NCBI GenBank assembly: GCA_903871865.1
Contig: CAIQIL010000354.1
Location: 1 to 6,395 of the forward strand
Direction of reading: 5' to 3'
DNA: 6,395 nucleotides
DNA from: an uncultured Burkholderiales bacterium
Lineage (GTDB): Bacteria; Pseudomonadota; Gammaproteobacteria; Burkholderiales; Burkholderiaceae_C
Shown here: piece by piece, positions 1 through 6,395 of the stretch
How positions within the stretch are numbered: position 1 is the stretch's first letter
Layout: every line of letters starts with the position of its first letter
Notes under the pieces: model-generated
Told to the model about the DNA's origin: nothing
What the model saw: the letters and a program-made list of their open reading frames with translations, nothing else
Database searches by the model: none
Position numbers and translations under genes: made by a program

Positions 1-671
1 AGCTCGAAGAGCTCGTCGTCGGAGAGCTTGTCGTTCTTGATCAGGGCGACCGTGGCCGCGGCCACTTCGCGCAGGTTGTGGCTGGGGATTTCCGTGGCCA
101 GGCCCACGGCGATGCCGCTGGCGCCGTTGAGCAGCACGAAAGGCAGGCGACCCGGCAGCTGCTTGGGCTCCTCGGTGGAGCCGTCGTAGTTGGGGATGAA
201 ATCGACCGTGCCCATGTCGATCTCGTCGAGCAGCAGGCGGGCGATGGGCGACAGGCGCGCCTCGGTGTAGCGCATCGCGGCGGCGCCATCGCCATCGCGC
301 GAGCCGAAGTTGCCCTGGCCGTCGATGAGGGGGTAGCGCAGCGCGAAGTCCTGGGCCATGCGCACCATGGCGTCGTAGGCGGCGGTGTCGCCATGCGGGT
401 GGTAGCGGCCCAGCACGTCACCCACCACGCGGGCGCTCTTGACCGGCTTCGGTCCACTGTTGCCCGAAAACGCCAGGCCCATGCGCTCCATGGCGTAGAG
501 GATGCGGCGCTGCACAGGCTTCTGGCCGTCGCACACATCGGGCAAAGCGCGGCCCTTGACCACGCTGAGGGCGTACTCCAGGTAGGCGCGCTCGGCGTAG
601 TGGGCCAGGGTCAGGGACTCACCGCCATCGGATGGCGGCAGCGGGGTGAAGTCGATGGTTTGCTGGGTCAT
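1..671 (-). CDS. parC: DNA topoisomerase IV subunit A (ParC), N-terminal part, truncated by window edge
   Basis: ParC is the breakage-reunion subunit of topoisomerase IV, which decatenates daughter chromosomes in the cytoplasm together with ParE. The 223 visible codons begin [13 protein letters not shown] and cover the start of the winged-helix/tower catalytic region. The catalytic tyrosine is Y135 in [10 protein letters not shown]. The quinolone-determining stretch [20 protein letters not shown] lies at about residues 88-107, with T96 and D100 at the positions of E. coli Ser80 and Glu84. The [14 protein letters not shown] wording fits ParC better than GyrA. The start is fixed because an in-frame TGA lies only four codons upstream (681-683) with no other start codon between. 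No Shine-Dalgarno sequence is visible before it. The gene is divergent from the photolyase operon and its C-terminal part lies outside the window. Confidence 0.95.
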   Translation of the reverse strand, partial: MTQQTIDFTPLPPSDGGESLTLAHYAERAYLEYALSVVKGRALPDVCDGQKPVQRRILYAMERMGLAFSGNSGPKPVKSARVVGDVLGRYHPHGDTAAYDAMVRMAQDFALRYPLIDGQGNFGSRDGDGAAAMRYTEARLSPIARLLLDEIDMGTVDFIPNYDGSTEEPKQLPGRLPFVLLNGASGIAVGLATEIPSHNLREVAAATVALIKNDKLSDDELFE

Positions 672-829
672 CGTCGGACGTCAGGCGTCGGCAGGTCGGA
701 GAGGGGGTGCGCGCCGCAGTGTAGGGCATAGCCCGGGGGCTGGCGTGGCACTTGCCGTGACACGGCTTTGCATCGGATCAGGCCGCGTCACGCCATGGAC
801 ATTCCCGCGCCACCGCCTAAGCTCGGTGC
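672..829. promoter_or_regulatory. Divergent intergenic region between parC and the photolyase operon
   Basis: This 158-bp spacer separates two divergent starts, so it must hold the promoters for both directions. No strong sigma-70 pair is evident. A weak parC-side -10 candidate, TACACT on the minus strand (718-723), would give a leader of roughly 40 nt, but I see no convincing -35. On the plus strand TTGCCG (752-757) could be a poor -35 without a good -10. I saw no LexA-like CTGT-N8-ACAG and no other recognisable operator apart from the palindrome at 754-766. Neither start has an obvious Shine-Dalgarno sequence. Confidence 0.5.
754..766. promoter_or_regulatory. Perfect 13-bp palindrome, candidate operator
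   Basis: GCCGTG-A-CACGGC is a perfect inverted repeat with 6-bp arms around one central base. It lies near the middle of the divergent spacer, about 64-76 nt upstream of the photolyase start and 83-95 nt from the parC start. It could be an operator for a dimeric regulator of either gene. A 6-bp palindrome can arise by chance in G+C-rich DNA, and I cannot match it to a known regulator. Confidence 0.3.
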
Positions 830-2446
830 ATGCCTGCCCTCGTCTGGTTCAAGCGCGACCTCCGCCTCACCGACCACGCTGCCGTCCACGCCGCGGGACA
901 CGCTGCGCCTGAGCAGCCGCTGCGCGGCCTCTACATCGCCGAGCCCGGCCTGTGGGCGCTGCCCGACGCCGCGCCCCAGCACTGGGCCTTCGTGCGCGAA
1001 AGCCTGCTGGACCTGGGCGTGGCGCTGCGCTCGGTGGGCGGCGAGCTGAGCGTGGCGGTGGGAGAGGCCACCGCGGTGCTGGAGCGCCAATGGCAGGCCC
1101 AGCCCTTCGACACCCTGCTGTCCCACGAGGAAACCGGCAACGACTTCACCTACCAGCGCGACATCGCCGTGGCCCGCTGGTGCCGCGAGCGCGGCGTGCG
1201 CTGGCAGGAATGGCCTCAGTTCGGCGTGGTGAGGCGGCTGCGCGACCGCGACCACTGGCACAGGCACTGGCAGGCCTTCATGTCGGCGCCCACCTGGGCC
1301 GCCCCCCTTGAGCACGGCCTGTCTGACGAAGAGGCCGTGCGCACCCGCGCCCGGCTGGACCGCGCACTGCCGTCCCCCGCCGACCTGGGCCTGACTGACA
1401 CCCTGCCCCCTGCCCGCCAGCGCGGTGGCCGCCTCGCCGCGCTCGGTGTGCTCCATGACTTCCTGCACGATCGTTGCGGCCAGTACCGCGGTGGCATCTC
1501 CTCGCCGCTGTCCGCGCCCACGGCCTGCTCGCGGCTGTCGCCCTACCTGGCGCACGGCTGCCTCGGTGCGCGCGAGGTGGTGCAGGCCACGGTGGCGCGC
1601 ATGGCCGAGCTCGATGCCATCGACAGCCCCAGCGCCCAGCGCCAGCGCTCGGGGCTGAGCGCCTTCATGAGCCGCATGCACTGGCACTGCCACTTCATCC
1701 AGAAACTGGAAAGCGAGCCCGCGCTGGAGTGGCGCAACCTGCACCGCGGCTACGACGGCCTGCGCGAGCCCGACTTCAACCAAGCCCACTTCGACGCCCT
1801 GCGCCAAGGCCGCACCGGCTGGCCCATGGTGGACGCCTGCGTGGCCATGCTGCGCCACACGGGCTGGGTCAACTTCCGCATGCGCGCCATGCTGGTCTCG
1901 GTGGCGAGCTACCCGCTGTGGCTGCACTGGCGACCGGTGGGCGAGTGGCTGGCCACGCAGTTCCTGGACTACGAGCCCGGCATCCACTGGAGCCAGATGC
2001 AGATGCAGGCGGGCACCACGGGCATCAACACCACGCGGGTCTACAACCCCATCAAGCAGGCACATGACCACGACCCGCAAGGTCATTTCGTGCGCCGCTG
2101 GCTGCCGGCGATGCGGCGCGTGCCGCAGGAATGGCTGTTCGAGCCCTGGAAGATGCCGCCCGAGCTGCAAGCCAGTCTGGGCCTGCGCGTGGGCAGCGAC
2201 ACCGAGGCAGACATCCCCCTGCCCCTGGTGGCCCTGGACGTGGCCACGCGCGAGGCCAAATCGCGCGTGCACGGCCTGCGCGCCCAGCCCGAGGTCAAGG
2301 CCGCCAAGGCCGAGATCGTGCGCAAACACGGCTCGCGGACCTTCCGCAGCGGCAAGCCCAGGGCACAAGGCTCGGCCAAACGCACGGGCAAAAGGGTCGC
2401 TGAAGGTGCGCCCGAGGCCACGCCCCAACTCTCCCTGGAATTCTGA
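830..2446 (+). CDS. Cryptochrome/photolyase family flavoprotein of an atypical subgroup, first gene of the operon
   Basis: This 538-aa protein has the standard two-lobe layout. The N-terminal alpha/beta antenna domain starts with [14 protein letters not shown] (residues 3-16). A helical FAD domain follows from about 220, with [20 protein letters not shown] (224-243), [10 protein letters not shown] (327-336) and the [17 protein letters not shown] block (384-400). The wording ([35 protein letters not shown]) recalls proteins usually annotated only as FAD-binding/deoxyribodipyrimidine photo-lyase, not class I, DASH or Fe-S types. By ungapped hand alignment to E. coli PhrB, W367 matches W359, but W382 becomes M390, N378 H386, W384 M392, E274 R282, N341 F349 and M345 A353. 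Damage specificity therefore cannot be assumed; DNA repair or light signalling are both possible. Residues 504-538 form a basic low-complexity tail ending QLSLEF. ATG 830 is the earliest start because an in-frame TAA lies at 818-820. The next gene begins 1 nt after the stop. Confidence 0.9.
   Translation: MPALVWFKRDLRLTDHAAVHAAGHAAPEQPLRGLYIAEPGLWALPDAAPQHWAFVRESLLDLGVALRSVGGELSVAVGEATAVLERQWQAQPFDTLLSHEETGNDFTYQRDIAVARWCRERGVRWQEWPQFGVVRRLRDRDHWHRHWQAFMSAPTWAAPLEHGLSDEEAVRTRARLDRALPSPADLGLTDTLPPARQRGGRLAALGVLHDFLHDRCGQYRGGISSPLSAPTACSRLSPYLAHGCLGAREVVQATVARMAELDAIDSPSAQRQRSGLSAFMSRMHWHCHFIQKLESEPALEWRNLHRGYDGLREPDFNQAHFDALRQGRTGWPMVDACVAMLRHTGWVNFRMRAMLVSVASYPLWLHWRPVGEWLATQFLDYEPGIHWSQMQMQAGTTGINTTRVYNPIKQAHDHDPQGHFVRRWLPAMRRVPQEWLFEPWKMPPELQASLGLRVGSDTEADIPLPLVALDVATREAKSRVHGLRAQPEVKAAKAEIVRKHGSRTFRSGKPRAQGSAKRTGKRVAEGAPEATPQLSLEF
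2426..2443 (+). other. Candidate sliding-clamp-binding motif QLSLEF at the C-terminus of the first photolyase
   Basis: These six codons encode residues 533-538, the extreme C-terminus. QLSLEF fits the hexapeptide form QLxLx(L/F) of bacterial beta-clamp-binding motifs, as in the C-terminal QLVLGL of Pol IV and the QLSLPL of Hda. It follows about 30 residues rich in Lys, Arg, Gly, Ala, Ser and Pro that look disordered, the usual setting of a tethering peptide. Function is inferred from the motif alone. Confidence 0.35.
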
Positions 2447-2447
2447 G

Positions 2448-2606
2448 ATGCGCATGCGCCAAAAATCCGAGCTGCCCACCAAGGTGTGCGTGTGCTGCCA
2501 ACGCCCCTTCGCCTGGCGCAAAAAGTGGGAGCGCGACTGGGAAGGCGTCAAGTACTGCTCCGACCGCTGCCGCCAGACAGGTGCCAAGACAGGCGCCAAG
2601 CCATGA
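2448..2606 (+). CDS. DUF2256 family small zinc-ribbon protein
   Basis: This 52-aa basic protein begins [12 protein letters not shown]. It matches the DUF2256 pattern: LPTK-x-C-x2-C-x-RPF-x-WRKKW, then VKYCSDRC. The likely metal ligands are C14 and C17 (C16 is an extra cysteine inside the first knuckle) and C37 and C41. Four cysteines as CX2C...CX3C suggest one structural zinc. The family has no established biochemical role, but it is often found beside photolyase/cryptochrome genes. Here it sits 1 nt after the first photolyase and overlaps the DASH gene by ATGA (2603-2606), so coupled translation is likely. The start could instead be ATG 2454, two codons in. A weak GGA at 2437-2439 is the only Shine-Dalgarno candidate. 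Whether the protein binds nucleic acid or a photolyase is not shown by the sequence. Confidence 0.88.
   Translation: MRMRQKSELPTKVCVCCQRPFAWRKKWERDWEGVKYCSDRCRQTGAKTGAKP
2575..2600 (+). repeat. Imperfect 12-bp tandem duplication at the end of the DUF2256 gene
   Basis: GACAGGTGCCAA (2576-2587) is followed directly by GACAGGCGCCAA (2588-2599), differing at one base; period-12 matching runs from 2575 to 2600. It encodes TGAK-TGAK at the C-terminus of the DUF2256 protein. The second copy supplies the AGGCG (2591-2595) that is the best Shine-Dalgarno candidate for the DASH gene starting at 2603. Confidence 0.7.
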
Positions 2607-3925
2607 GCTGCGTCGTCCACTGGTTCCGCAACGACCTGCGGGTGTCGGACAACCCCGCGCTGCTGGCCGCCATCGCCGAAGCACAGGCGCGCGGCCTGCC
2701 CTTGCTGCCCGTCTTCGTCTGGAACCCTGCCCAGGCAGACGCCACCCGCTGGTTGCCGCAGCGCATGGGCCCGCAGCGCCAGGCCTGGCTGGCCGGCACC
2801 GTGGCCGCGCTGGACGCCGAGTTGCAAACTCGAGGCAGCCGCCTGCAGGTGCTGCGCGGTGCACCCGAGGCCCTGATGCCCGAATTGCTGGAGGCCACCG
2901 AGGCCGTGGCCCTGCACGCCGAAGACATCCCCGCCCCAGAGGAAGCGGATCAGGCCCAAGCGATCGGCCGTGCGGCCAAGCGCCTGGGGGCGCGATGCAC
3001 CTGGCATTGGCAGTCCACCATGCTGGCGCCCGACGACCTGCCCTTCCACCCGCAGGCCTTGCCCGCCGTCTTCACCACCTTCCGCCAACACGTCGAGCAG
3101 GCCGGCATCGCACCGCGCACGCCCCTGCCCGCACCGCAGACCTTGCCGCCGGCGCCCGACGTGCCAGCCCCTCACACCGGCCACATCCCTCACCCGGCCG
3201 CGTGGTGCGCGACTGCATCACCCGACGCCCGCTCGTCCTTCCCCTTCTACCTGCCCGCCTTCGCCCCGGGCGAACGCGGCGCCCAGGCCCACCTCGCCCA
3301 GTACTTCGCGCGCCGTCTGCCGCACAGCTACAAGGCCACCCGCAACGGCCTGAGCGGCACCGACTTCTCCAGCAAGCTCTCGCCCTGGCTGGCCACGGGC
3401 GCGCTGTCGGCGGCCCAGGCCATCGCGGCCATCCGTGGCTTCGAAGCCGAACATGGCGCCAACGACGGCTCCTACTGGCTGTGGTTCGAGCTGCTGTGGC
3501 GCGAGCATTTCCGCCTGCTGCACCTGAAGCACGGCAGCGCCCTGTACCGCGCCCGCGGCCTGAGCCAGCTGCCCACGCCACCGCACGACGAAGCCGCCTT
3601 CCAGCGCTGGTGCGAAGGCCGCACGGGCGAGCCCCTGGTGGACGCTGGCATGCGCGAGCTGGCCGCGACAGGCTGGCTGTCCAACCGCATGCGCCAGGTG
3701 GTGGCCAGCTACTTGATCCACGACCTGGCCTGCGACTGGCGCGCCGGTGCCGCCTGGTTCGAGGCCTGCCTGATCGACTTCGACGTGCACAGCAACCAGG
3801 GCAACTGGCTGTACGTGTCAGGTCGTGGCACCGACCCGCGCGGCGGCCGGCGCTTCAACCCCGACAAGCAAACCCGCGAGCACGACCCCGACGGCGCCTA
3901 CCGCCGCCTGTGGGGCACAGCATGA
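2603..3925 (+). CDS. DASH-type cryptochrome / single-strand-DNA CPD photolyase
   Basis: This 440-aa protein begins [20 protein letters not shown] and has an N-terminal antenna domain (about 1-135), a Pro/Ala-rich linker (about 175-210) and a C-terminal FAD domain. DASH signatures are [20 protein letters not shown], the E296-L-L-W299 pair, [15 protein letters not shown] (from 339) and [22 protein letters not shown] (from 398). DASH proteins bind FAD plus an MTHF antenna and repair cyclobutane dimers mainly in single-stranded DNA; some act as blue-light sensors. W379 and W402 match E. coli W359 and W382, N398 matches N378, and Y404 replaces W384 as usual for DASH. The position of the distal triad tryptophan (W306) is proline (P326) by hand alignment. 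ATG 2603 is chosen because it overlaps the DUF2256 stop (ATGA) and gives the full N-terminal strand. The length is normal for bacterial members. Confidence 0.94.
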   Translation: MSCVVHWFRNDLRVSDNPALLAAIAEAQARGLPLLPVFVWNPAQADATRWLPQRMGPQRQAWLAGTVAALDAELQTRGSRLQVLRGAPEALMPELLEATEAVALHAEDIPAPEEADQAQAIGRAAKRLGARCTWHWQSTMLAPDDLPFHPQALPAVFTTFRQHVEQAGIAPRTPLPAPQTLPPAPDVPAPHTGHIPHPAAWCATASPDARSSFPFYLPAFAPGERGAQAHLAQYFARRLPHSYKATRNGLSGTDFSSKLSPWLATGALSAAQAIAAIRGFEAEHGANDGSYWLWFELLWREHFRLLHLKHGSALYRARGLSQLPTPPHDEAAFQRWCEGRTGEPLVDAGMRELAATGWLSNRMRQVVASYLIHDLACDWRAGAAWFEACLIDFDVHSNQGNWLYVSGRGTDPRGGRRFNPDKQTREHDPDGAYRRLWGTA

Positions 3926-3928
3926 AGG
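3924..3928 (+). promoter_or_regulatory. Shine-Dalgarno candidate for the Fe-S photolyase
   Basis: GAAGG ends 7 nt before ATG 3936 and overlaps the stop codon of the DASH gene. It supports 3936 as the start rather than the earlier ATG at 3922, whose frame closes after five codons (MKAPA). Confidence 0.5.
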
Positions 3929-3935
3929 CCCCCGC

Positions 3936-5474
3936 ATGACCACCCTGCGCCTGCTGCTGGCCGACCAGCTCGACCCGCAGCACCCCTGGTTCGACACGGT
4001 CGATGAAGGCGTTGTCCATGTCTTCATGGAAGTGCGCCAGGAAACCGACCACGTCCTGCACCACGCCCAGAAGGTGCTGGCCATGTTCGCCGGCATGCGC
4101 GACCTCGCCCGCCACCTGCGAGAGGCCGGCCACCGCGTGCGCCACGTGGCCATCGACGACCCGAGCAACCGCCAGTCCTTCACCGGCAACCTCGACGCCC
4201 TGGTGGCGCACTACCAGGCCACCGCCGTGCAGTACCAGGCGCCCGACGAATGGCGGGTGGACGCGCAATTGCGCGACTGGGCAGCGCAGCAAGGCCCGCG
4301 TGGCGTGGCAGTCACCATGGTGGACGCGGACCATTTCCTCACCACCCGCGATGAGGCCGGCGAGATCTTCGCCCAGCGCAAGCAGTGGCTGATGGAGCAC
4401 TTCTACCGCCAGATGCGGCTCAAGCACCGCGTGCTGCTGGACGCCGAGGGCCAGCCTGAAGGCGGCCAGTGGAACTTCGACCACGACAACCGCAAACCCT
4501 GGCCCGGCACCCCGGCCGAGCCCGCCGACTGGCGCACCCCGCACGACCACAGCGCGCTGTGGGCCAGCATCGAAGCCGCGGGGGTGAAAACCTTCGGCGA
4601 CCCGCAGGCCGAGCGCCTGGCCTGGCCCCTGAACCGCACCGAGGCCCTGCAGCACCTCGACGCCTTCGTCACCCACGCCCTGCCGCATTTCGGCGATTTC
4701 CAGGACGCGCTCACCGCCCAGGCCTGGCGCCTCTTCCACTCCCTGCTGTCCTTCGCACTGAACGTGAAGATGCTGCGGCCGCGCGAGGTCATCGATGCGG
4801 CAGAGACCGCCTGGCGCGAAGGCCAAGTCCCCCTGGCTGCTGCCGAGGGCTTCATCCGCCAGATCCTGGGCTGGCGCGAGTACGTGCGCGGCGTGTATTG
4901 GGCGCAAATGCCCGGCTACGACGAGCACAACCACTTCGGCCACAGCCTGCCCCTGCCCGGGTGGTTCTGGACGGGCGACACGCAGATGGCCTGCATGGCC
5001 CAGGCCGTGGGCCAGTCGCTGCGCGAGGCCTATGCCCACCACATCCAGCGCCTGATGGTGATCGGCAACTTCGCCTTGCTGGCCGGCCTCGACCCGCAAG
5101 CCGTGCACCGCTGGTACCTGGGCGTCTACATCGACGCCATCGAGTGGGTCGAGCTGCCCAACACGCTGGGCATGAGCCAGTTCGCCGACGGCGGCCTGCT
5201 GGCCACCAAGCCTTACGTGTCCAGCGCGGCCTACATCGACCGCATGGGCGACCACTGCAAAGGCTGCCACTACCGCAAGAAGGAGCGCATCGGCGAGCGC
5301 GCCTGCCCCTTCAATGCCCTCTACTGGGACTTCCACCTGCGCCACGACGACAAGCTGCGCCGCAACCCGCGCATCGGCATGGTTTACCGCAACATCGACA
5401 AGATGGACGCGGCCGAGCGAGACGCCATCGGGCAACAGGCCCGCGGCATCCAGGCCCGGCTGGACACCTTGTGA
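3936..5474 (+). CDS. Fe-S-cluster bacterial (6-4) photolyase, PhrB/CryPro (FeS-BCP) family
   Basis: This 512-aa cytoplasmic flavoprotein repairs (6-4) pyrimidine-pyrimidone photoproducts with FAD, a ribityllumazine antenna and a [4Fe-4S] cluster in characterised relatives. The N-terminal LRLLLADQLD matches the DPRP/photolyase-related domain. The cluster ligands are C353, C441, C444 and C457, with spacing 88-3-13. That is identical to C350, C438, C441 and C454 of Agrobacterium PhrB. H368-H369 match the catalytic H365-H366 pair, and W345, W393 and Y394 match its electron-transfer residues W342, W390 and Y391, all at a constant +3 offset. Other signatures are IRQILGWREYVRGVYW, GNFALLAG, ELPNTLGMSQFADGG and ACPFNALYWDF. 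The start at 3936 aligns with the family N-terminus. It is the last gene of the operon, 10 nt after the DASH stop. CryB of Rhodobacter, a regulatory member of the same family, shows that a signalling role cannot be excluded. Confidence 0.96.
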   Translation: MTTLRLLLADQLDPQHPWFDTVDEGVVHVFMEVRQETDHVLHHAQKVLAMFAGMRDLARHLREAGHRVRHVAIDDPSNRQSFTGNLDALVAHYQATAVQYQAPDEWRVDAQLRDWAAQQGPRGVAVTMVDADHFLTTRDEAGEIFAQRKQWLMEHFYRQMRLKHRVLLDAEGQPEGGQWNFDHDNRKPWPGTPAEPADWRTPHDHSALWASIEAAGVKTFGDPQAERLAWPLNRTEALQHLDAFVTHALPHFGDFQDALTAQAWRLFHSLLSFALNVKMLRPREVIDAAETAWREGQVPLAAAEGFIRQILGWREYVRGVYWAQMPGYDEHNHFGHSLPLPGWFWTGDTQMACMAQAVGQSLREAYAHHIQRLMVIGNFALLAGLDPQAVHRWYLGVYIDAIEWVELPNTLGMSQFADGGLLATKPYVSSAAYIDRMGDHCKGCHYRKKERIGERACPFNALYWDFHLRHDDKLRRNPRIGMVYRNIDKMDAAERDAIGQQARGIQARLDTL

Positions 5475-5483
5475 AACAGCCGC

Positions 5484-6251
5484 TCAGCGCTTCAGTCGCC
5501 AGCCCGTCTTGAAGATCCAGCCCACCACGGCCAGCGAGGCCAGCATGAAGGCCAGCGTCATGCCCAGGCTGGTGCCCACGTCCACGTCGGCCTGGCCCAG
5601 GAAGCACCAGCGGAAACCGCTCACCAGGTAAACCACCGGGTTGAACAGCGACACCGTCTGCCAGAACGCCGGCAGCATCTTGATGGAGTAGAAGCTGCCG
5701 CCCAGGAAGGTCAGCGGCGTGATGATGAGCAGCGGCACCACCTGCAGCTTCTCGAAGTTGTCGGCCCACAAGCCGATGATGAAGCCGACCAGGCTGAAGG
5801 TCACCGAGGTCAGCACCAGGAAGAGCAGCATCCACAGCGGGTGTTCGATGTGCAGCGGCACGAAGAAGCCCGCCGTGGCCAGGATGATCAGGCCCAGCAC
5901 CATGGACTTGGTGGCCGCCGCGCCCACATAGCTCAGCACGATCTCCAGCGGCGACACCGGCGCCGACAGCAGCTCGTAGATCGTCCCCGTGAACTTGGGG
6001 AAATAGATGCCGAAAGACGCGTTCGAGATGCTCTGCGTCAGCAGCGACAGCATGATCAGGCCCGGCACGATGAAGGCGCCATAGGCCACGCCATCGACCT
6101 GCTGGATGCGCGAGCCGATGGCCGCGCCGAACACCACGAAGTACAGCGAGGTGGAGATGACCGGCGAGACGATGCTCTGCATCAGCGTGCGCCGCGTGCG
6201 GGCCATCTCGAACGCGTAGATGGCACGGATGGCGTGGATGTTCAAGCTCAT
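5484..6251 (-). CDS. ABC-2 type transporter permease, YadH-like
   Basis: This 255-aa inner-membrane protein is the transmembrane subunit of an ABC-2 exporter. Six hydrophobic segments are visible, at about residues 23-46, 57-80, 105-131, 138-163, 170-195 and 229-252. Family signatures include [26 protein letters not shown] (a likely coupling region), [13 protein letters not shown] and [13 protein letters not shown]. The whole sequence reads like E. coli YadH, which also resembles the NodJ/drug-export group; the substrate is unknown. The start overlaps the stop of the upstream ATPase as ATGA (6248-6251) and is preceded by a strong GGAGGAG, so the two are co-translated. The gene converges on the Fe-S photolyase with 9 nt between stops. 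Confidence 0.93.
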   Translation of the reverse strand: MSLNIHAIRAIYAFEMARTRRTLMQSIVSPVISTSLYFVVFGAAIGSRIQQVDGVAYGAFIVPGLIMLSLLTQSISNASFGIYFPKFTGTIYELLSAPVSPLEIVLSYVGAAATKSMVLGLIILATAGFFVPLHIEHPLWMLLFLVLTSVTFSLVGFIIGLWADNFEKLQVVPLLIITPLTFLGGSFYSIKMLPAFWQTVSLFNPVVYLVSGFRWCFLGQADVDVGTSLGMTLAFMLASLAVVGWIFKTGWRLKR

Positions 6252-6395
6252 GCGCGCTCCTCCAGCAGGTTGACGAAGATGTCTTCCAGCGAACTTTGGG
6301 TGGTGTGGATGTCACTGAAGCGGATGCCCGCGTCCTGCACGGCCTGCAGCAGCCCGGGCACATCGACGCTGGCATCGGCAGCGTCGTAGCTGAAG
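6248..6395 (-). CDS. ABC transporter ATP-binding protein, C-terminal end, truncated by window edge
   Basis: Only the last 48 residues are visible, beginning [13 protein letters not shown] and ending [15 protein letters not shown]. The Walker and signature motifs lie outside the window. The SLEDIFVNL ending is typical of the C-terminus of drug-export/YadG-type ATPases (CcmA-like), which drive ABC-2 permeases. Its stop overlaps the YadH-like permease start by ATGA, which confirms the pairing. Identification rests on this tail and on the neighbour. Confidence 0.85.
   Translation of the reverse strand, partial: FSYDAADASVDVPGLLQAVQDAGIRFSDIHTTQSSLEDIFVNLLEERA
6257..6263 (-). promoter_or_regulatory. 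Strong Shine-Dalgarno for the ABC-2 permease
   Basis: GGAGGAG on the minus strand, inside the last codons of the ATPase gene, lies 5 nt before the permease ATG (6251). It fixes that start, and it contrasts with the weak or absent ribosome binding sites of parC and the first photolyase. Confidence 0.6.

Noticed and set aside
1..671. Quinolone-resistance change in ParC (T96, D100)
   Set aside because: Thr and Asp at these positions look like the normal state in related bacteria rather than a selected substitution; nothing in the sequence indicates resistance.
78..731. A 217-codon plus-strand frame opposite parC
   Set aside because: Antisense shadow of a strongly conserved ParC catalytic region.
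730..741. AGCCC-GG-GGGCT inverted repeat in the intergenic region
   Set aside because: The loop is only two bases, the arms are five bases and almost all G/C, and there is no T run, so it is neither a credible terminator nor a distinctive operator.
830..2446. First photolyase as a member of the NewPHL group
   Set aside because: NewPHLs are described with an inverted topology (N-terminal catalytic domain); this protein has the ordinary N-terminal antenna domain followed by the FAD domain.
788..3193. An 801-codon open frame on the minus strand opposite the first photolyase, DUF2256 and DASH genes
   Set aside because: It is low in recognisable motifs, rich in Gly, Ala, Arg, His and Gln, and spans three genuine genes. 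It is the usual antisense shadow of G+C-rich coding DNA.
3855..5435. A 526-codon minus-strand open frame opposite the Fe-S photolyase
   Set aside because: Same shadow effect; the plus strand carries a fully conserved protein over the whole span and the antisense product resembles no family I know.
5451..5474. Possible clamp-binding motif at the C-terminus of the Fe-S photolyase (QARLDTL)
   Set aside because: Residue spacing does not fit QLxLx(L/F) and there is no flexible linker before it.
5311..6375. A 354-codon minus-strand frame overlapping the permease in another frame
   Set aside because: Arg/Pro/His-rich with no membrane segments or motifs, while the overlapping frame is a clear ABC-2 permease.

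Overview
The window is a G+C-rich chromosomal segment with very dense coding. The ParC sequence style, base composition and gene content suggest a betaproteobacterium, probably Burkholderiales. That is inference, since no rRNA or other decisive marker is present.

Layout: (1) 1-671, minus strand, is the N-terminal 223 codons of parC (topoisomerase IV subunit A), cut by the window edge. (2) 672-829 is the only intergenic region. It is a 158-bp divergent spacer that must carry both the parC promoter and the promoter of the rightward operon, and it contains a perfect 13-bp palindrome. (3) 830-5474, plus strand, is a tightly packed four-gene operon for light-dependent DNA repair or light sensing. 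It holds a photolyase/cryptochrome of an uncommon subgroup (538 aa), a 52-aa DUF2256 zinc-ribbon protein, a DASH-type cryptochrome (440 aa) and an Fe-S-cluster (6-4) photolyase of the PhrB/CryPro type (512 aa). Gaps between them are 1 nt, a 4-nt overlap and 10 nt. (4) 5484-6395, minus strand, converges on the operon with a 9-nt gap. It is the end of a YadG-like ABC ATPase followed by a complete YadH-like ABC-2 permease, translationally coupled by ATGA.

Three members of the same flavoprotein superfamily, from three distant branches, are co-transcribed with a small zinc-ribbon protein. The Fe-S protein keeps every key residue of Agrobacterium PhrB at a constant +3 offset, so (6-4) photoproduct repair is well supported. 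The DASH protein should repair CPDs in single-stranded DNA or act as a sensor. The first protein is the puzzle. By hand alignment it lacks two of the three classical electron-transfer tryptophans and most CPD-pocket residues of E. coli photolyase. It ends in a basic, apparently disordered tail whose last six residues (QLSLEF) resemble a bacterial sliding-clamp-binding motif.

No mobile element, tRNA, rRNA, CRISPR array or dedicated regulator gene was seen.
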